A DNA stretch of 64,000 nucleotides from Streptomyces zaomyceticus (GCF_014656215.1 NZ_BNBZ01000007.1:219840-283839); one strand, 5' to 3'. Shown: positions 1-8,532, numbered from the stretch's first letter. Numbers and translations: made by a program. The notes: generated by a model not told the origin, from the letters alone.

Positions 1-87
1 CTCGCCGAACTCGACATCAACCCGCTGATGGTGCTGCCGCGCGGTCAGGGCGCGGTGGCCCTGGACGCGCTGGCGGTCTGCCGCTGA
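1..87 (+). CDS. C-terminal fragment of an acyl-CoA ligase (ATP-grasp/NDP-forming type)
   Basis: Only the last 28 codons are in the window, reading in frame from base 1 to a TGA at 85-87. The residues AELDINPL near the start match the conserved ELDINPL segment near the C-terminus of the ATP-grasp subunit of ADP-forming acetyl/acyl-CoA synthetases. It ends 11 bp before the enoyl-CoA hydratase start, so the two are probably co-transcribed and act on the same acyl-CoA. The family call rests on one short motif, so substrate and full architecture cannot be stated. Confidence 0.6.
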   Translation, partial: LAELDINPLMVLPRGQGAVALDALAVCR

Positions 88-98
88 GGAGACTCGTC

Positions 99-884
99 AT
101 GGCCGATGTACTGCACACCGTCGAGAACGGCGTCTCGTGGATCACCCTCAACCGCCCCGAGGCGATGAACGCGGTCACCTGGGACCAGCGGGAACGGATC
201 ATCGCGCTGCTCGACGAGGCCTCCGCCGACCCGGACGTCCGGGCGGTGGTGGTGACGGCCACCGGCCGGGGCTTCTGCGCGGGGGCCGACCTGCGGGGCG
301 CGCCGTCGCTCGGCGACCAGGTCCCCGGGGACGTGGCGCGCACGATCCGGCGCGGGGCCCAGCGGTTCGTCGGAGCCGTACTGGACTGTGAGAAGCCGGT
401 GATCGCGGCGGTGAACGGAACGGCGGCGGGCATCGGCGCGCACCTCGCCTTCGCGTGCGACCTGGTCCTGGCGTCGGAATCGGCCCGGTTCATCGAGGTG
501 TTCGTGCGCCGTGGGCTCGTCCCGGACGGCGGCGGGGCCTACCTCCTCCCCCGGCTGATCGGGCCGCAGCGGGCGAAGGAGCTGATGTTCTTCGGGGACG
601 CGGTGCGGGCGGCGGAGGCCCGGGAGCTGGGCCTGGTGAACCGGGTCGTCCCGCCGGAGGACCTGGAGAAGACGGCCCGGGAGTGGGCGGAACGCCTCGC
701 CCAGGGCCCCACCCGCGCCCTGGCCCTCACGAAGCAGCTGGTGAACTCGTCCCTGGACACGGACCGCGCGACCGCGTTCGCGGCGGAGGCCGCGGCCCAG
801 GAGATCAACATGACGACACGGGACGCCCGGGAGGGCGTGGCGAGCTTCGTGGAACGGCGGGAGGCGCGGTACGAGGGGCGGTAG
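99..884 (+). CDS. Enoyl-CoA hydratase/isomerase family protein
   Basis: A 261-residue crotonase-fold protein, the usual length for the family. The two oxyanion-hole segments are visible as GRGFCAGADL (about residues 57-66) and NGTAAGIGAHLAFACDL (about 105-121). The catalytic region reads LVPDGGGAYLLPRL, with Asp rather than the Glu of classical hydratases, as in many PaaG-like hydratase/isomerases. It should hydrate or isomerise a 2-enoyl-CoA in the cytoplasm. GAGGAG lies 7-12 bases before the ATG. It follows an acyl-CoA ligase fragment, suggesting ligase then hydratase in one catabolic operon. The substrate is not predictable. Confidence 0.88.
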   Translation: MADVLHTVENGVSWITLNRPEAMNAVTWDQRERIIALLDEASADPDVRAVVVTATGRGFCAGADLRGAPSLGDQVPGDVARTIRRGAQRFVGAVLDCEKPVIAAVNGTAAGIGAHLAFACDLVLASESARFIEVFVRRGLVPDGGGAYLLPRLIGPQRAKELMFFGDAVRAAEARELGLVNRVVPPEDLEKTAREWAERLAQGPTRALALTKQLVNSSLDTDRATAFAAEAAAQEINMTTRDAREGVASFVERREARYEGR

Positions 885-956
885 CGGAGGCTGTCGCACC
901 GGGGCCCTAGGGTGTGTCGCGCATATGCCACACACTGCCGCTCCGGGGGGAACGGA

Positions 957-3200
957 ATGCTCAACTCCGCGCTTTCGCGCACAAGATCCCGAAGATCCGG
1001 AAGATCCCTTCTTCTGGTTCCCGCCCTGCTCACCGCACTGCTGGGCCCGATGCTCCCGGCGGGCACGGCACTGGCGGCGGCGCCCGCCGCCCAGGACGAC
1101 TGTCTGCCCTTCCCCGCCGGCGACTTCGGCGCGAACCCGGCCGGGGTGACCCTGCCGGCCGGCGGCCCCGCCACCTGCCTCACGATCCCGGCGGACGGCC
1201 ACTCCACCCGCGAGCTGCTCACCTCCACGCTGATCGACCCCTCCTACGGCTTCAGCGTGCTCGACGAGAGCGGCACGACGGTCTGCGAGTTCGCCGATTG
1301 GGGAGGCTCCCCGGAGGGCTGCTCCCTGACACCCGGCGAGGCGTACACGGTCCTCGTCCCGGGAGACGTGCCCTGGGACCAGACCCTCGTCCGCCGGGAC
1401 GTCACCGCCACCGCGCACGGCTGTGTCGACACCCCGGCCGGCAAGGTCGGCACCCCGTCCGCCGAAGGCGTACCGGCCTCGTCCGACGACTACGTCTGCC
1501 ACCGGGTGACCACGGCCGACGCCCGGGACACCCTGCACCTGTACGCCCGCTACACCTCGGCCGGTCTCGCGAACGGCTTCGCGGTCTACGACGCCGACGG
1601 CGAGGTCGCCTGCGAGAACGCGGGCGCCGGCTGCGCCGTCACCGGCTCCACCACCTACCGGGCGATCGTCCACGTCGGGAACGGCGACCCCACCGCCCCC
1701 GTCTACCGCCTGGACGCCGTCCGTATCGGCACCGCCGCCGGCCCCGCGCCGGAGTGCGGGAAGGTCCCGGACGTCACCTACGGCTTCGGACCGCTCACGA
1801 GCACGCTGTCCGAGCAGCGGCCCACCCTCTGCGCGGTGCTCCCCACGGCCGCGAACGACTGGCTGAACCTGTCGTTCGCGCCGGAGCAGGAGCTCCACAA
1901 GTCGCCGACCCCCTGGCTGTACGACGGGGTGACCCGACAGAACGCCTGCTATCCCCTGCGCGGCAGCGGTTACCACCAGTGCAAGGTGCCGGCCGAGGAC
2001 GGTGAGTACGGGGCCCGGCCCACCACCCTCGTGATCGGACTGCCGTCGGTTCCCCCGCAGGCACCCGTCGAGGTGCGGGCCACGGCCTACTGCCCGCTGC
2101 TCTGCGGCACCGTGACCCCCGCCGTCACCGCCGTCACCCCCGGCACCGTGGGCGCCGGAAAGGTCACGATGAGGGTCACCGGTGCGGCCCTGCACGAGAA
2201 GGACGTCGTCGAGGTCTCCGGCAGCGGCTACCGCGCCCGGTCGACGACGGTCTCCGTGGCGCCCGACCGCCGGAGCATGGACGTCGCGCTGGACCTGACG
2301 AACGCGCCGCGCACGGCGCTGGACCTGAGCGTGGTCACGCACGACGGGGACACGTACCGGCGCGGCCGGGTCACCGTCGTCGCCCCGATCCGCGCCACCG
2401 CCGCCCCCACCGTCACCGGCACCGCCGTCGTCGGTGGCAGGGTGACGGCGAACACCGGGACCTGGACGCCCGCCGCCGACACGTACACGTACCAGTGGCG
2501 GTCCGGCGGCGTCGCCGTCGCGGGAGCCACGACAGCCGCGTACACGCCGCCGTCGACGCTCCTCGGCAAGCAGCTGTCCGTGGCCGTGACCGCCCACAAG
2601 GCCGGGCACCCGGTCGTCACGGCGGTCAGCGGGTCCGTGGTGGTGAAGGGCCTCGCGCCCAAGCCCACCAAGGTGCCGTACATGTCCGGCGCCACCCGGG
2701 TCGGGAACAGGATGACGGCCGTGGTCGGCAGCTGGTCGCCCGCGCCGACCTCCTACGCCTACCAGTGGCGGGCGAACGGTGTGGCGATCACGGGCGCGAC
2801 CGGTTCGACGTATGTCGTCCCCGCGTCCGTCGTCGGCAAGAAGCTCACCGTGACCGTGACGGCCCACCGCACCGGGCACCTGAGCGGGACCCACACGACG
2901 ATCGGGTACACGGTCGCCGCGGGCCTCGCGCCGAAGGCGACCACGGCCCCGTACCTCACGGGCACGGTCAAGGTCGGGCGGACGCTCACCCTGAACCGGG
3001 GGACGTGGACTCCGGCGCCGACCTCGTACGCCTACCAGTGGTACGCGAACGGGCGGGCGATCAGCGGGGCCACGAAGACCTCGTTCACGCCCGCCGCGGC
3101 GCAGCGCGGGACGCGGATCACCGTCAGGGTGACCGCCTACCGGACCGGCCACACGGCGGGGGTCGCCTGGACCCGGTCGACGGGGGCCGTCGCCGGCTGA
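957..3200 (+). CDS. Secreted protein with three C-terminal Ig-like repeats
   Basis: About 747 residues from ATG 957. A start at 912 is open in frame, but the 957 start gives a proper signal peptide (basic Arg/Ser stretch, hydrophobic LLLVPALLTALLGP, then Ala-rich cleavage site) and is preceded by GGGGGGAACGG. The mature N-terminal half is Cys-containing and unrecognised. The C-terminal third holds three tandem repeats of about 85-90 residues, each with a TYTYQW or SYAYQW core and a VTAHKAGH/VTAHRTGH/VTAYRTGH end, typical of beta-sandwich Ig-like adhesion or spacer domains in actinobacterial exoproteins. There is no LPXTG motif or terminal membrane segment, so it is probably released. A strong terminator follows. 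Confidence 0.75.
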   Translation: MLNSALSRTRSRRSGRSLLLVPALLTALLGPMLPAGTALAAAPAAQDDCLPFPAGDFGANPAGVTLPAGGPATCLTIPADGHSTRELLTSTLIDPSYGFSVLDESGTTVCEFADWGGSPEGCSLTPGEAYTVLVPGDVPWDQTLVRRDVTATAHGCVDTPAGKVGTPSAEGVPASSDDYVCHRVTTADARDTLHLYARYTSAGLANGFAVYDADGEVACENAGAGCAVTGSTTYRAIVHVGNGDPTAPVYRLDAVRIGTAAGPAPECGKVPDVTYGFGPLTSTLSEQRPTLCAVLPTAANDWLNLSFAPEQELHKSPTPWLYDGVTRQNACYPLRGSGYHQCKVPAEDGEYGARPTTLVIGLPSVPPQAPVEVRATAYCPLLCGTVTPAVTAVTPGTVGAGKVTMRVTGAALHEKDVVEVSGSGYRARSTTVSVAPDRRSMDVALDLTNAPRTALDLSVVTHDGDTYRRGRVTVVAPIRATAAPTVTGTAVVGGRVTANTGTWTPAADTYTYQWRSGGVAVAGATTAAYTPPSTLLGKQLSVAVTAHKAGHPVVTAVSGSVVVKGLAPKPTKVPYMSGATRVGNRMTAVVGSWSPAPTSYAYQWRANGVAITGATGSTYVVPASVVGKKLTVTVTAHRTGHLSGTHTTIGYTVAAGLAPKATTAPYLTGTVKVGRTLTLNRGTWTPAPTSYAYQWYANGRAISGATKTSFTPAAAQRGTRITVRVTAYRTGHTAGVAWTRSTGAVAG

Positions 3201-3216
3201 TCCCTCGTGCTCACGT

Positions 3217-3253
3217 GCCCCCGGGGCGGCGGTCGGTCCGTCGCCCCGGGGGC
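3217..3253. terminator. Perfect 12-bp hairpin terminator
   Basis: Arms GCCCCCGGGGCG (3217-3228) and CGCCCCGGGGGC (3242-3253) pair perfectly across a 13-base loop. The hairpin starts 17 bases after the stop of the secreted Ig-like protein and precedes the operator of the flavin reductase. The following T-rich tract is short, as is usual in Streptomyces. Confidence 0.8.
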
Positions 3254-3259
3254 TTCCTA

Positions 3260-3276
3260 TCTGACGGATCGTCAGT
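3260..3276. promoter_or_regulatory. TetR-type operator palindrome (TCTGACGG regulon), site 1
   Basis: TCTGACGGATCGTCAGT: the half-site TCTGACGG faces CGTCAG across one central base, with a perfect 6-bp core CTGACG/CGTCAG. It ends 4 bases before the ATG of the flavin reductase, so a bound repressor would block transcription or initiation. The same palindrome lies before four other genes in this window. Confidence 0.7.
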
Positions 3277-3280
3277 TTCA

Positions 3281-3889
3281 ATGGGTGATGTGATGGGACA
3301 CGCGGGGATGGCGGCCACCGTCGTCCGACACCTGAGAGCGGCCGGTTCGCCGACGGCCGTCGAACCACTGCCCAGGCCGGTACTGCGCGCGGTACGGGAG
3401 GACGAGCGACCGCCGGTCGACCCGGCCGAATTCCGCCGCGTCCTCGGCCACTTCGCGAGCGGGGTCACGATCGTGACCGCCCTCGACGCGGAAGGACCGG
3501 CCGGGTTCGCCTGCCAGTCCTTCGCCTCCCTCTCCCTCGACCCGCCCCTGGTCGCCTTCATGGTCGCCCGCACCTCGACGACCTGGCCCCGGATCGCGGG
3601 CGCGGGCACCTTCTGCGTCAACATCCTCGGGGACGACCAGGGCCCGCTGTGCCGGTCCTTCGCCGTGAGCGGCGCGGACAAGTTCGCGGGCGTGGACTGG
3701 GTTCCGGCCCCGGCCACGGGCTCCCCCCGACTGCCCGCCGCCCCCGCCTGGCTGGACTGCGCGATCACCGCCGTCCACACCGGGGGCGACCACCTGATCG
3801 TGGTGGGCCGGGTGGAGGCACTCGACGCGACCGAGCACGGGGACCCGCTGCTGTTCCACCGGGGGAGATTCGGGCGGTTCAGCGACTAG
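3281..3889 (+). CDS. Flavin reductase family protein (HpaC/HsaB-like)
   Basis: 202 residues. The FMN-binding split-barrel signature is clear: FRRVLGHFASGVTIVTA, then FACQSFASLSLDPPLVAFMV and the CVNIL segment. Such proteins use NAD(P)H to supply reduced flavin to a two-component monooxygenase. No large oxygenase component lies nearby, so the partner must be elsewhere. Starts at 3281 and 3293 are both possible; neither has a good ribosome-binding site, and the operator sits immediately upstream, so the transcript may be nearly leaderless. The TAG stop lies inside the CTAG end of a palindromic element, so the native 3' end may have been altered by insertion. Confidence 0.85.
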   Translation: MGDVMGHAGMAATVVRHLRAAGSPTAVEPLPRPVLRAVREDERPPVDPAEFRRVLGHFASGVTIVTALDAEGPAGFACQSFASLSLDPPLVAFMVARTSTTWPRIAGAGTFCVNILGDDQGPLCRSFAVSGADKFAGVDWVPAPATGSPRLPAAPAWLDCAITAVHTGGDHLIVVGRVEALDATEHGDPLLFHRGRFGRFSD

Positions 3890-4053
3890 GTCGTCTCTTT
3901 CGGATCTTGCCGGTCAGGCCCACGTCGTCCGGTGCCGTACATCGCAAGGCGGAGGGGCACCCGTGTACTGGATGTACTCGGGTGTCCCGACAACGCGGCG
4001 AGGTGCGGTGCCGGGCGGCGCGGGCCAGGCAAGATCCGGAAGAGACGGCCTAG
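3886..4053. repeat. 168-bp palindromic MITE-like element with CTAG ends
   Basis: The two ends are near-perfect inverted repeats. The left end reads CTAGGTCGTCTCTTTCGGAT and the right end, reverse-complemented, CTAGGCCGTCTCTTCCGGAT; both continue as CTTGCC and then align imperfectly almost to the centre (around 3960-3975). The whole element could fold into one long hairpin. Both ends finish in CTAG. There is no credible coding sequence inside. A related shorter hairpin with the same CTAGGTCGTCTC terminus lies at 46405-46466. The structure suggests a non-autonomous mobile or palindromic intergenic repeat, possibly also acting as a transcription terminator between convergent genes. Confidence 0.7.
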
Positions 4054-4103
4054 GGGGTCTCGGGCGGCGAGGACGCCCCCGGTTCGGCGGACGGGCGCCT
4101 GGC

Positions 4104-4646
4104 TCAGGCTTCGATGACGCCCGTGAGCAGGCCCGCCACGCCGAGGAGGTACACGGTCAGGACGACGACCGTGCCCCACACCAGCAGCCCCACGAAGTAG
4201 CCCCGCCGCGCGTGGCGCGTGACGAGGACCGCCACGGCCAGGCACACCGTGCCCACCAGCCAGCCGGGCCCGCGGAAGAGCGGCCACGCCAGGGCCCCGG
4301 CCGCGGTCGAGAGCAGCAGCTGCCAGCCCGTCGCGCGCCCGCCCAGCCGGCGCGTCAGCCGCTCGCCGAGGAGCACGGCCGGCAGGACGAGGAACGCGGA
4401 GACCACGACGGCCGGAATCAGCGCCGGCACCATCAGGAACGGGAGCGCGACGAGAGTCAGCGCGCTGACGCGCTCCTCCCCCGGCTCCGGCTGCCCCGCG
4501 TCCCCGAACAGCGCGAGCAGGAGCAGTGCCAGCGCCGCCTCCAGGGCCAGCGCCAGCATCGAGGCCCACAGCATCCGGAGGGTCGTACGCCCCTCGCCGC
4601 GCACCTTCCCGGGATCCTCCGCGGGACCTGCCTCAGGACCGCTCAT
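4104..4646 (-). CDS. Hypothetical integral membrane protein
   Basis: 180 residues from ATG 4646, which has GGGGGG 7 bases upstream; a GTG at 4655 would add three residues. Four or five hydrophobic segments are visible, including LALALEAALALLLLALFG, ALPFLMVPALIPAVVVSAFL, LVGTVCLAVAVLV and YFVGLLVWGTVVVLTVYLLG, so it is a polytopic membrane protein. No family motif is recognised. It begins 22 bases after the MFS transporter stop on the same strand and is likely co-transcribed with it, which may tie it to transport, but that is only context. Confidence 0.65.
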   Translation of the reverse strand: MSGPEAGPAEDPGKVRGEGRTTLRMLWASMLALALEAALALLLLALFGDAGQPEPGEERVSALTLVALPFLMVPALIPAVVVSAFLVLPAVLLGERLTRRLGGRATGWQLLLSTAAGALAWPLFRGPGWLVGTVCLAVAVLVTRHARRGYFVGLLVWGTVVVLTVYLLGVAGLLTGVIEA

Positions 4647-4668
4647 CACGATCACCCCCCGGTGATCA

Positions 4669-5994
4669 TCATGCTCCCGCCGACGGCAGCGGCTCGGTCC
4701 GGGTCCGCCTGATCACCAGCGCCATCAGCGCCGCCGCCGCGCACAGCGCGCCCGAGGCGTACCAGACGACGTCGTACGAGCCGAAGACGTCACGGGCCAC
4801 ACCGCCCGCGAAGGCGACGACCGCCGCGCCGACCTGGTGGGAGGCGAGGACCCAGCCGAAGACGATCGCCGAGTCCTCGCCGTAGTGCTCGCGGCACAGG
4901 GCGATCGTCGGCGGCACCGTGGCCACCCAGTCCAGGCCGTAGAAGACGATGAAGAACAGCATCGGCGGGTGCACGGTCGGCGCGAGCAGCATCGGCAGGA
5001 AGAGCAGGGAGACCCCGCGGAGCGCGTAGTAGACCGCGAGGAGACGGCGGGCCTCGAAACGGTCGGTGAACCAGCCCGAGGCGATCGTGCCGACGACGTC
5101 GAAGACCCCGATGACCGCGAGCAGTCCGGCCGCCGCCGTCACCGGCATCCCGTGGTCGTGGGCCGCCGGTACGAAGTGGGTCTTCACCAGGCCGTTCGTG
5201 GACGCGCCGCAGATCGCGAAGGTGCCCGCGAGGAGCCAGAAGGGGCCGGTGCGGGCCGCCTTGAACAGGACCGTGACCGCGCGGCGGGCCGCGCCCGTGA
5301 CCGGGGCGGGCTTCTCCGCGTACTCCCCGCCGTACGGGGCGAGCCCGACGTCCGCCGGGTGGTCGCGGAGCAGCAGCCACACGAAGGGGACGACCGCGAG
5401 CGCGGCCAGCGCCACGGTCACGGCCGCCGGGCGCCAGCCGTGGTGCTCGACCAGCCAGGAGAGCAGCGGCAGGAAGACGAGCTGTCCGGAGGCGCCGGCG
5501 GCCGTGAGGATGCCGGTCACCAGGCCCCGGCGGGCGACGAACCAGCGGTTGGTGACGGTCGCGGCGAAGGCGAGGGCCATGGAGCCGCTGCCGAGGCCGA
5601 CGAGGACGCCCCAGAAGAGGACGAGCTGCCAGGCGGCCGTCATCCACACGGTGAGGAGGGAGCCGACGGAGATGATCGTCAGGGCGACGGCGACGACCCG
5701 GCGGATGCCGAAGCGGTCCATGAGGGCGGCGGCGAAGGGGGCCGTGAGGCCGTAGAGGGCGAGGTTCACCGAGACGGCGAAGCCGATCGTGCCCCGCGAC
5801 CAGTCGAACTCGTCGTGCAGCGGCTCGATCAGCAGGCCCGGGAGGGAGGCGAAGGCCGCCGCGCCGATGATCGTGACGAAGGTGACCGCCGCGACGAACC
5901 AGGCGCGGTGGAAGCGGGGCGTACGGGATGCGCGAGGGGTGCGGGGGGCCGGGCCGTCGGGTGTGCGGGCGGGCGTCTCGGTTGTCTGGGCCAT
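4669..5994 (-). CDS. MFS transporter (monocarboxylate/oxalate-formate type)
   Basis: 441 residues with about twelve hydrophobic segments. After a Pro/Thr-rich cytoplasmic N-terminus, the protein shows TM1-4 and the loop ALMDRFGIRRVVA, matching the MFS motif A (G/D-x-x-x-D-R-x-G-R-R). The second half repeats it as GWFTDRFEARRL. The pattern of two six-helix halves with a central loop (RDHPADVGLAPYGGEY) resembles oxalate/formate and monocarboxylate-like antiporters. It acts in the cytoplasmic membrane. An upstream ATG at 6006 would add four residues. It precedes the small membrane protein and may form a two-gene operon. The substrate is unknown. Confidence 0.82.
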   Translation of the reverse strand: MAQTTETPARTPDGPAPRTPRASRTPRFHRAWFVAAVTFVTIIGAAAFASLPGLLIEPLHDEFDWSRGTIGFAVSVNLALYGLTAPFAAALMDRFGIRRVVAVALTIISVGSLLTVWMTAAWQLVLFWGVLVGLGSGSMALAFAATVTNRWFVARRGLVTGILTAAGASGQLVFLPLLSWLVEHHGWRPAAVTVALAALAVVPFVWLLLRDHPADVGLAPYGGEYAEKPAPVTGAARRAVTVLFKAARTGPFWLLAGTFAICGASTNGLVKTHFVPAAHDHGMPVTAAAGLLAVIGVFDVVGTIASGWFTDRFEARRLLAVYYALRGVSLLFLPMLLAPTVHPPMLFFIVFYGLDWVATVPPTIALCREHYGEDSAIVFGWVLASHQVGAAVVAFAGGVARDVFGSYDVVWYASGALCAAAALMALVIRRTRTEPLPSAGA

Positions 5995-6113
5995 GCCACC
6001 GAGCATCCCGGTCCGCCCGCCGCCCGACCATTGGCCCGAACGACAGCTTTCGAACGGATCGGGACACGGAACGGATCGGGACACGGAGGGGTCTGTCCGC
6101 GCCCGCCCAGCCG

Positions 6114-7361
6114 CTACATCCTCGGCAGCGTCCTGATCGGGCGCACCGTCAGCAGCGCGGCCACCACGAGCACCGCGATGCCCGCCCCCGTGAGCAGCAC
6201 CTCCTCCGTGCCGACCACCGCCGCCACCGGCCCCGACAGGGTGCGGCCGACGCCCATCATCAGGAGCGAGCCGGCCACGTCGTACGCGTGCATCCGGTTC
6301 AGGGCCTCCTGCGGCACATGGGTCTGGACGGCCGTGGACCACATCACCAGCCAGAAGGCGAAGGCCGCGCCGCCGATGAACTGGCCCGCGCCGAGCAGTG
6401 CCACGGGTGCGCCCAGGCCGAGGAGGGTGAGGTTGACCGGGAGACCGAGGAGCGCGACCGCGCCCGCGGCGAGGGGCATGCGGGGGCGGAGCCGGAGGGC
6501 GAGCAGGCCACCGACGGCGCTGCCCGCGCCGTTGACGGCCATGAGCACGCCGTACGTGGCCGAGCCGTGGTCCCCGGTGACCAGGCTCGCGGTGAGCGGC
6601 ACCATGGGCCCGGCGACGGTCAGCCCGTACACCGTCCAGATGGAGATGACCCCCCAGAGCCAGGTGCGGGACCTGAACTCGCGCCATCCGCCCGCCAGTT
6701 CGGCACCGAGGGAGTCGCGCCGCAGGGAGTCGGAGGGAAGCGGGGCGATCCGCATCAGGGCGAGGCAGAGGGCGCTGACGGCGAAGGTCGTGCCGTTGAC
6801 CGCGAAGGCCGCGCCGGCGTTCCAGAGGGCGACGAGCACACCCGCCACGGCCGGGCCCGCCATGATCATGAGGGCTTCGACGACGCGCAGGACGGCGTTG
6901 GCGCGCTGTACGTCGGGGGCGATGCGGGGGATGGTGGAGGCGACGCCCGGCTGGAAGAGGGCCGCGCCGACACCGCTGAGGACGGAGAGGGAGTAGACCG
7001 CCCACAGCGGCGGGCTGCCGAGCGTGAAGGAGACGGCGAGGACGGCCGCTCCGGGCAGCCGCAGCAGATCGGCGAGGATCATCATGCGGCGGGCGGTGAA
7101 CCGGTCGGCGAGGACGCCGCCGAAGAGCACGAAGAGCGCGAAGGCGGCCGTCCAGCCGCCGAGCGCGTAGCCGACGGTCGCGCCGGAGTGGCCGGCGCCG
7201 AGGAGTCCGGCGGCGAAGGCGACCGGCATCATGCCCTCGCCGAAGACGGCGACGCCCCGGGCGACGAAGAAGAGCCGGAAGTTACGGTTCCACAGTGCGG
7301 GCGGCTCGGCCGGGGCGGGAATCCGCTCGGCGGCCTCAGACTTGTACGTGTTGTCCGTCAC
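6114..7361 (-). CDS. MFS transporter (drug-efflux-like, DHA3 type)
   Basis: 415 residues from GTG 7361; the frame stays open to a GTG at 7415, and the true start is uncertain. The N-terminus ALWNRNFRLFFVARGVAVFGEGM is typical of DHA3/MacB-like efflux MFS proteins. The sequence GGVLADRFTARRMM matches motif A, and about twelve membrane spans follow. It is divergent from the GlxA-type regulator at 7444, and the intervening space contains a DasR-like palindrome, so the regulator or DasR may control it. Probably exports a small molecule; no substrate can be assigned. Confidence 0.82.
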   Translation of the reverse strand: MTDNTYKSEAAERIPAPAEPPALWNRNFRLFFVARGVAVFGEGMMPVAFAAGLLGAGHSGATVGYALGGWTAAFALFVLFGGVLADRFTARRMMILADLLRLPGAAVLAVSFTLGSPPLWAVYSLSVLSGVGAALFQPGVASTIPRIAPDVQRANAVLRVVEALMIMAGPAVAGVLVALWNAGAAFAVNGTTFAVSALCLALMRIAPLPSDSLRRDSLGAELAGGWREFRSRTWLWGVISIWTVYGLTVAGPMVPLTASLVTGDHGSATYGVLMAVNGAGSAVGGLLALRLRPRMPLAAGAVALLGLPVNLTLLGLGAPVALLGAGQFIGGAAFAFWLVMWSTAVQTHVPQEALNRMHAYDVAGSLLMMGVGRTLSGPVAAVVGTEEVLLTGAGIAVLVVAALLTVRPIRTLPRM

Positions 7362-7383
7362 GGACAGCTGACCTATCACCCGT

Positions 7384-7397
7384 GTGGTCTGGACCAC
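7384..7397. promoter_or_regulatory. DasR/GntR-like operator (dre-like)
   Basis: GTGGTCTGGACCAC is a 14-bp inverted repeat (GTGGTC/GACCAC, two-base spacer). Its core TGGTCTGGACCA differs from the published DasR consensus TGGTCTAGACCA at one position. It lies between a divergent MFS gene and a GlxA-type regulator. Other GntR/HutC proteins recognise similar sites. Confidence 0.5.
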
Positions 7398-7443
7398 CAG
7401 TGATTTTCCGACCACCCCCGCAGTTCAGGAGGGAGCACCGCCC

Positions 7444-8532
7444 GTGCCGTCGCGACCCCACCCGCCCGTGCCGTCCCCGTCCGCGCCCCCCGCGCCGACC
7501 GTGCGGTCGCCGCACCGCGTCGCCGTCCTCGCACTGCCCGGCCTGCTCCCCTTCGAACTGGGCATCCCGCACCGCATCTTCGGCCGCGCCCGCGACGCCG
7601 AGGGCCGACTGCTGTACGAGATCGTCACCTGCGCCCCGGTCGCCGGCCCCGTCCCCACCGACGCCGACTTCTCCGTGCACGTCGAGCACGGCCCGGAGGC
7701 CCTCGCCACCGCCGACACCGTCGTCGTCCCCGCCTCGTACGAGCTCGGCCCGGTCTACGACGAGGGCCGGCTCACCGAGGAGCTGGCCGCCGCCCTCGCC
7801 CACATCCGGCCCGGCACCCGGCTCGTCTCCATCTGCACCGGCGGGTACGTGCTCGCCGCCGCCGGATTCCTCGACGGGCGCCCGGCCACCACCCACTGGT
7901 CCTCGGCGGAGCACTTCCAGCGGCTCTTCCCGCGGATCCGGGTCGACGCGGACGTCCTGTTCGTCGACGACGGCGACGTCCTCACGTCGGCGGGCGTGGC
8001 CGCGGGGATCGATCTGTGCCTGCACATCGTGCGCCGCGACCACGGCACGGCCGTCGCGAACGACGTCGCCCGCAGGACCGTCGTACCGCCGCACCGGGAC
8101 GGCGGCCAGGCCCAGTACATCGAGCGGCCCCTGCCGGAGGCCGGCACCCACACCACGACGACCGCGCGGGCCTGGGCGCTCGCCCGCCTCCACGAGCCGA
8201 TCCAGCTGCGGGACCTGGCCGGGAAGGAGGCGATGAGCGTACGGACGTTCACCCGCCGCTTCCGTGACGAGGTCGGCATCAGCCCCGGCCAGTGGCTCAC
8301 CCGGCAGCGCGTCGAACGCGCCCGCCACCTCCTCGAGTCCACCGACCTGCCCGTCGACCGGATCGCGCAGGAAGCGGGCTTCGGCACGGCCCAGTCGCTG
8401 CGGGTGCACCTGATGAGCGCGATCGGGGTGACGCCGACGTCCTACCGGCGCACCTTCCGCACGGCCGCGTCGGGGGCGTCGGCCGTGTCGGCCGCGTCGG
8501 GGGCCCCGGAGACCTCGGGGGACGCTTCCTGA
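7444..8532 (+). CDS. GlxA-family transcriptional regulator (DJ-1/PfpI plus AraC HTH)
   Basis: 362 residues from GTG 7444, chosen because AGGAGGG lies about ten bases upstream; an upstream GTG at 7384 would start inside the operator. Residues about 20-190 form a class I glutamine amidotransferase-like DJ-1/PfpI fold with the nucleophile elbow region ISICTGGYVLAAAGFL. The C-terminal about 100 residues are an AraC-type double helix-turn-helix (AMSVRTFTRRFRDEVG, then DRIAQEAGFGTAQSLRVHL). These proteins sense small ligands and activate neighbouring genes. It is divergent from an MFS gene. Its Ala/Ser-rich 3' end overlaps the convergent MFS gene by 91 bp. Confidence 0.88.
   Translation: MPSRPHPPVPSPSAPPAPTVRSPHRVAVLALPGLLPFELGIPHRIFGRARDAEGRLLYEIVTCAPVAGPVPTDADFSVHVEHGPEALATADTVVVPASYELGPVYDEGRLTEELAAALAHIRPGTRLVSICTGGYVLAAAGFLDGRPATTHWSSAEHFQRLFPRIRVDADVLFVDDGDVLTSAGVAAGIDLCLHIVRRDHGTAVANDVARRTVVPPHRDGGQAQYIERPLPEAGTHTTTTARAWALARLHEPIQLRDLAGKEAMSVRTFTRRFRDEVGISPGQWLTRQRVERARHLLESTDLPVDRIAQEAGFGTAQSLRVHLMSAIGVTPTSYRRTFRTAASGASAVSAASGAPETSGDAS

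Noticed and set aside
45..3368. 1107-codon minus-strand open frame
   Set aside because: Very Arg/Gly/Pro/Ala-rich translation with no motif, lying across three plus-strand genes with clear domains; an antisense shadow caused by high GC.
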